6,923 bases of DNA, taken from an uncultured Aquimarina sp. GTDB taxonomy: Bacteria; Bacteroidota; Bacteroidia; Flavobacteriales; Flavobacteriaceae. The position numbers were made by a program, and so were the translations under genes. Positions 6,159 to 6,923 of the stretch are shown one piece after another; positions within the stretch are counted from its first letter, which is position 1; each line of letters opens with the position of its first letter. Location of the stretch: positions 1-6,923 of the forward strand of contig CALGNG010000157.1 in assembly GCA_937958735.1 (NCBI GenBank). Reading direction: 5' to 3'. The notes beneath the pieces were generated by a model. That model saw only the letters and a program-made list of their open reading frames with translations. It was not told the DNA's origin and made no database searches.

Positions 6159-6923
6159 ATGCTATTTAATTCTTTAGAATATTTTTTATTTCTCTTAATT
6201 GTTTACCTTATTTATTGGTATGCTTTTTCTAATAAACTTTTATATCAAAATCTATTTCTACTTGTAATTAGTTATGTTTTTTATTCCTTTTGGGATTGGA
6301 GGTTTTTATCACTTATTATTACCAGTACTATAATTGATTATTTTACAGGTTTATATATTTACAAATCTACACTTACTAAATATAAAAAAATAGGATTAGG
6401 TATTAGTTTAGTGTCTAATATAGGAATACTTTTGTTTTTCAAATATTTTAATTTCTTTATAGATTCTTGGATCGAATTTTTTAACTTTCTGGGCTTTACT
6501 GTTCATTCTAAATGGAACCTTAACATTATTTTACCTGTAGGTATTTCTTTTTATACCTTCCAAACCATGTCTTATTCGTTGGATATTTATAGAAAAAAAA
6601 TAGTGCCCACTACCCATTTTATTTCTTTTGCTACCTATATTACTTTTTTTCCACAACTGGTGGCTGGTCCAATAGAAAAAGCTTCCAATCTATTACCACA
6701 AATTACTACAAAGAAAGTCTTTAATTACCAGCAATCTTGCGATGGTTTAAAATTAATTTTATGGGGATTATTTAAAAAAGTAGCTATTGCCGATACCTTG
6801 GCCCCTATGGTAGATGACATATTTACCCATTACAGTAACTTTTCTGCCTCTACCCTACTATTGGGAGCCTTATTTTTTAGTTTTCAAATGTATGGGGATT
6901 TTAGTGGCTATTCGGATATAGCC
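6159..6923 (+). CDS. MBOAT-family O-acyltransferase (AlgI/DltB/PatA-like), 3' end cut by window edge
   Basis: This integral-membrane enzyme moves acyl groups, commonly acetyl, across or onto the outer face of the membrane, where they modify a polysaccharide. The 255 visible codons start at the first ATG after stops and run open to the last base. AlgI-type proteins are near 470-490 residues, so roughly half is present. The family signature is clear: the N-terminus MLFNSLEYFLFLL and YSFWDWRFL (42-50) are followed by DYFTG (60-64) and repeated hydrophobic helices. LPVGISFYTFQTMSYSLDIY (125-144), FFPQLVAGPIEK (163-174), LWGLFKKVAIAD (201-212) and QMYGDFSGYSDIA (243-255) complete it. The catalytic histidine region lies beyond the window, so activity cannot be confirmed. 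It is divergently arranged to the polysaccharide operon, and O-acetylation of that polymer is an inference from position. AlgI-like genes are usually followed by an AlgJ/AlgX/SGNH-type partner, which would be just to the right. No Shine-Dalgarno sequence precedes the start. Confidence 0.94.
   Translation, partial: MLFNSLEYFLFLLIVYLIYWYAFSNKLLYQNLFLLVISYVFYSFWDWRFLSLIITSTIIDYFTGLYIYKSTLTKYKKIGLGISLVSNIGILLFFKYFNFFIDSWIEFFNFLGFTVHSKWNLNIILPVGISFYTFQTMSYSLDIYRKKIVPTTHFISFATYITFFPQLVAGPIEKASNLLPQITTKKVFNYQQSCDGLKLILWGLFKKVAIADTLAPMVDDIFTHYSNFSASTLLLGALFFSFQMYGDFSGYSDIA

Noticed and set aside
1..6923. CRISPR array, insertion sequence, toxin-antitoxin or defence system
   Set aside because: No regularly spaced repeats, transposase-like frame, terminal repeats or defence domains were seen. 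All long frames are explained by polysaccharide synthesis, export and acylation.

Overview
The window is strongly AT-rich, has no Shine-Dalgarno sequences before its starts, contains matches to the TAnnTTTG promoter -7 box, and encodes surface-polysaccharide proteins of the type seen in Bacteroidota. It most likely comes from a chromosome of the family Flavobacteriaceae. The phylum is fairly secure; the family is an inference from composition and protein style.

From about 5640 down to 1, the minus strand carries one polysaccharide (capsule or exopolysaccharide) operon of four genes. In transcription order they are a DegT/DnrJ/EryC1/StrS PLP aminotransferase (4424-5557), a membrane-anchored CapD/WbpM/PglF-type UDP-sugar 4,6-dehydratase (2475-4427), a short Wza-like outer-membrane export lipoprotein (1653-2426), and a Wzc-like chain-length/tyrosine-kinase protein (1-1631) whose kinase end runs off the left edge. 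The first two genes overlap by four bases (ATGA). The others are separated by 48 and 21 bases, so co-transcription is likely. The first pair should make a nucleotide-activated 4-amino-4,6-dideoxy sugar (bacillosamine-precursor type). The second pair forms the outer- and inner-membrane parts of a Wzy-dependent style export machine. The initiating sugar transferase, any acetyltransferase, flippase, polymerase and glycosyltransferases are not in the window.

A 601-base gap (5558-6158) separates this operon from a divergent plus-strand gene for an MBOAT-family (AlgI/DltB/PatA-like) O-acyltransferase (6159 to the right edge, incomplete). The gap holds no convincing protein gene. Its left end, just before the aminotransferase, contains a minus-strand -7 box match followed by two adjacent predicted RNA hairpins that coincide with an 11-codon mini-ORF. 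This is the least expected feature of the window and could be a regulatory leader for the operon. The rest of the gap is AT-rich, with plus-strand promoter-like boxes, A/T inverted repeats and a doubtful 32-codon ORF.

The window holds no RNA genes, insertion sequences, CRISPR arrays or convincing terminators. The coding part is a recognisable surface-polysaccharide locus, not a new defence or mobile system.
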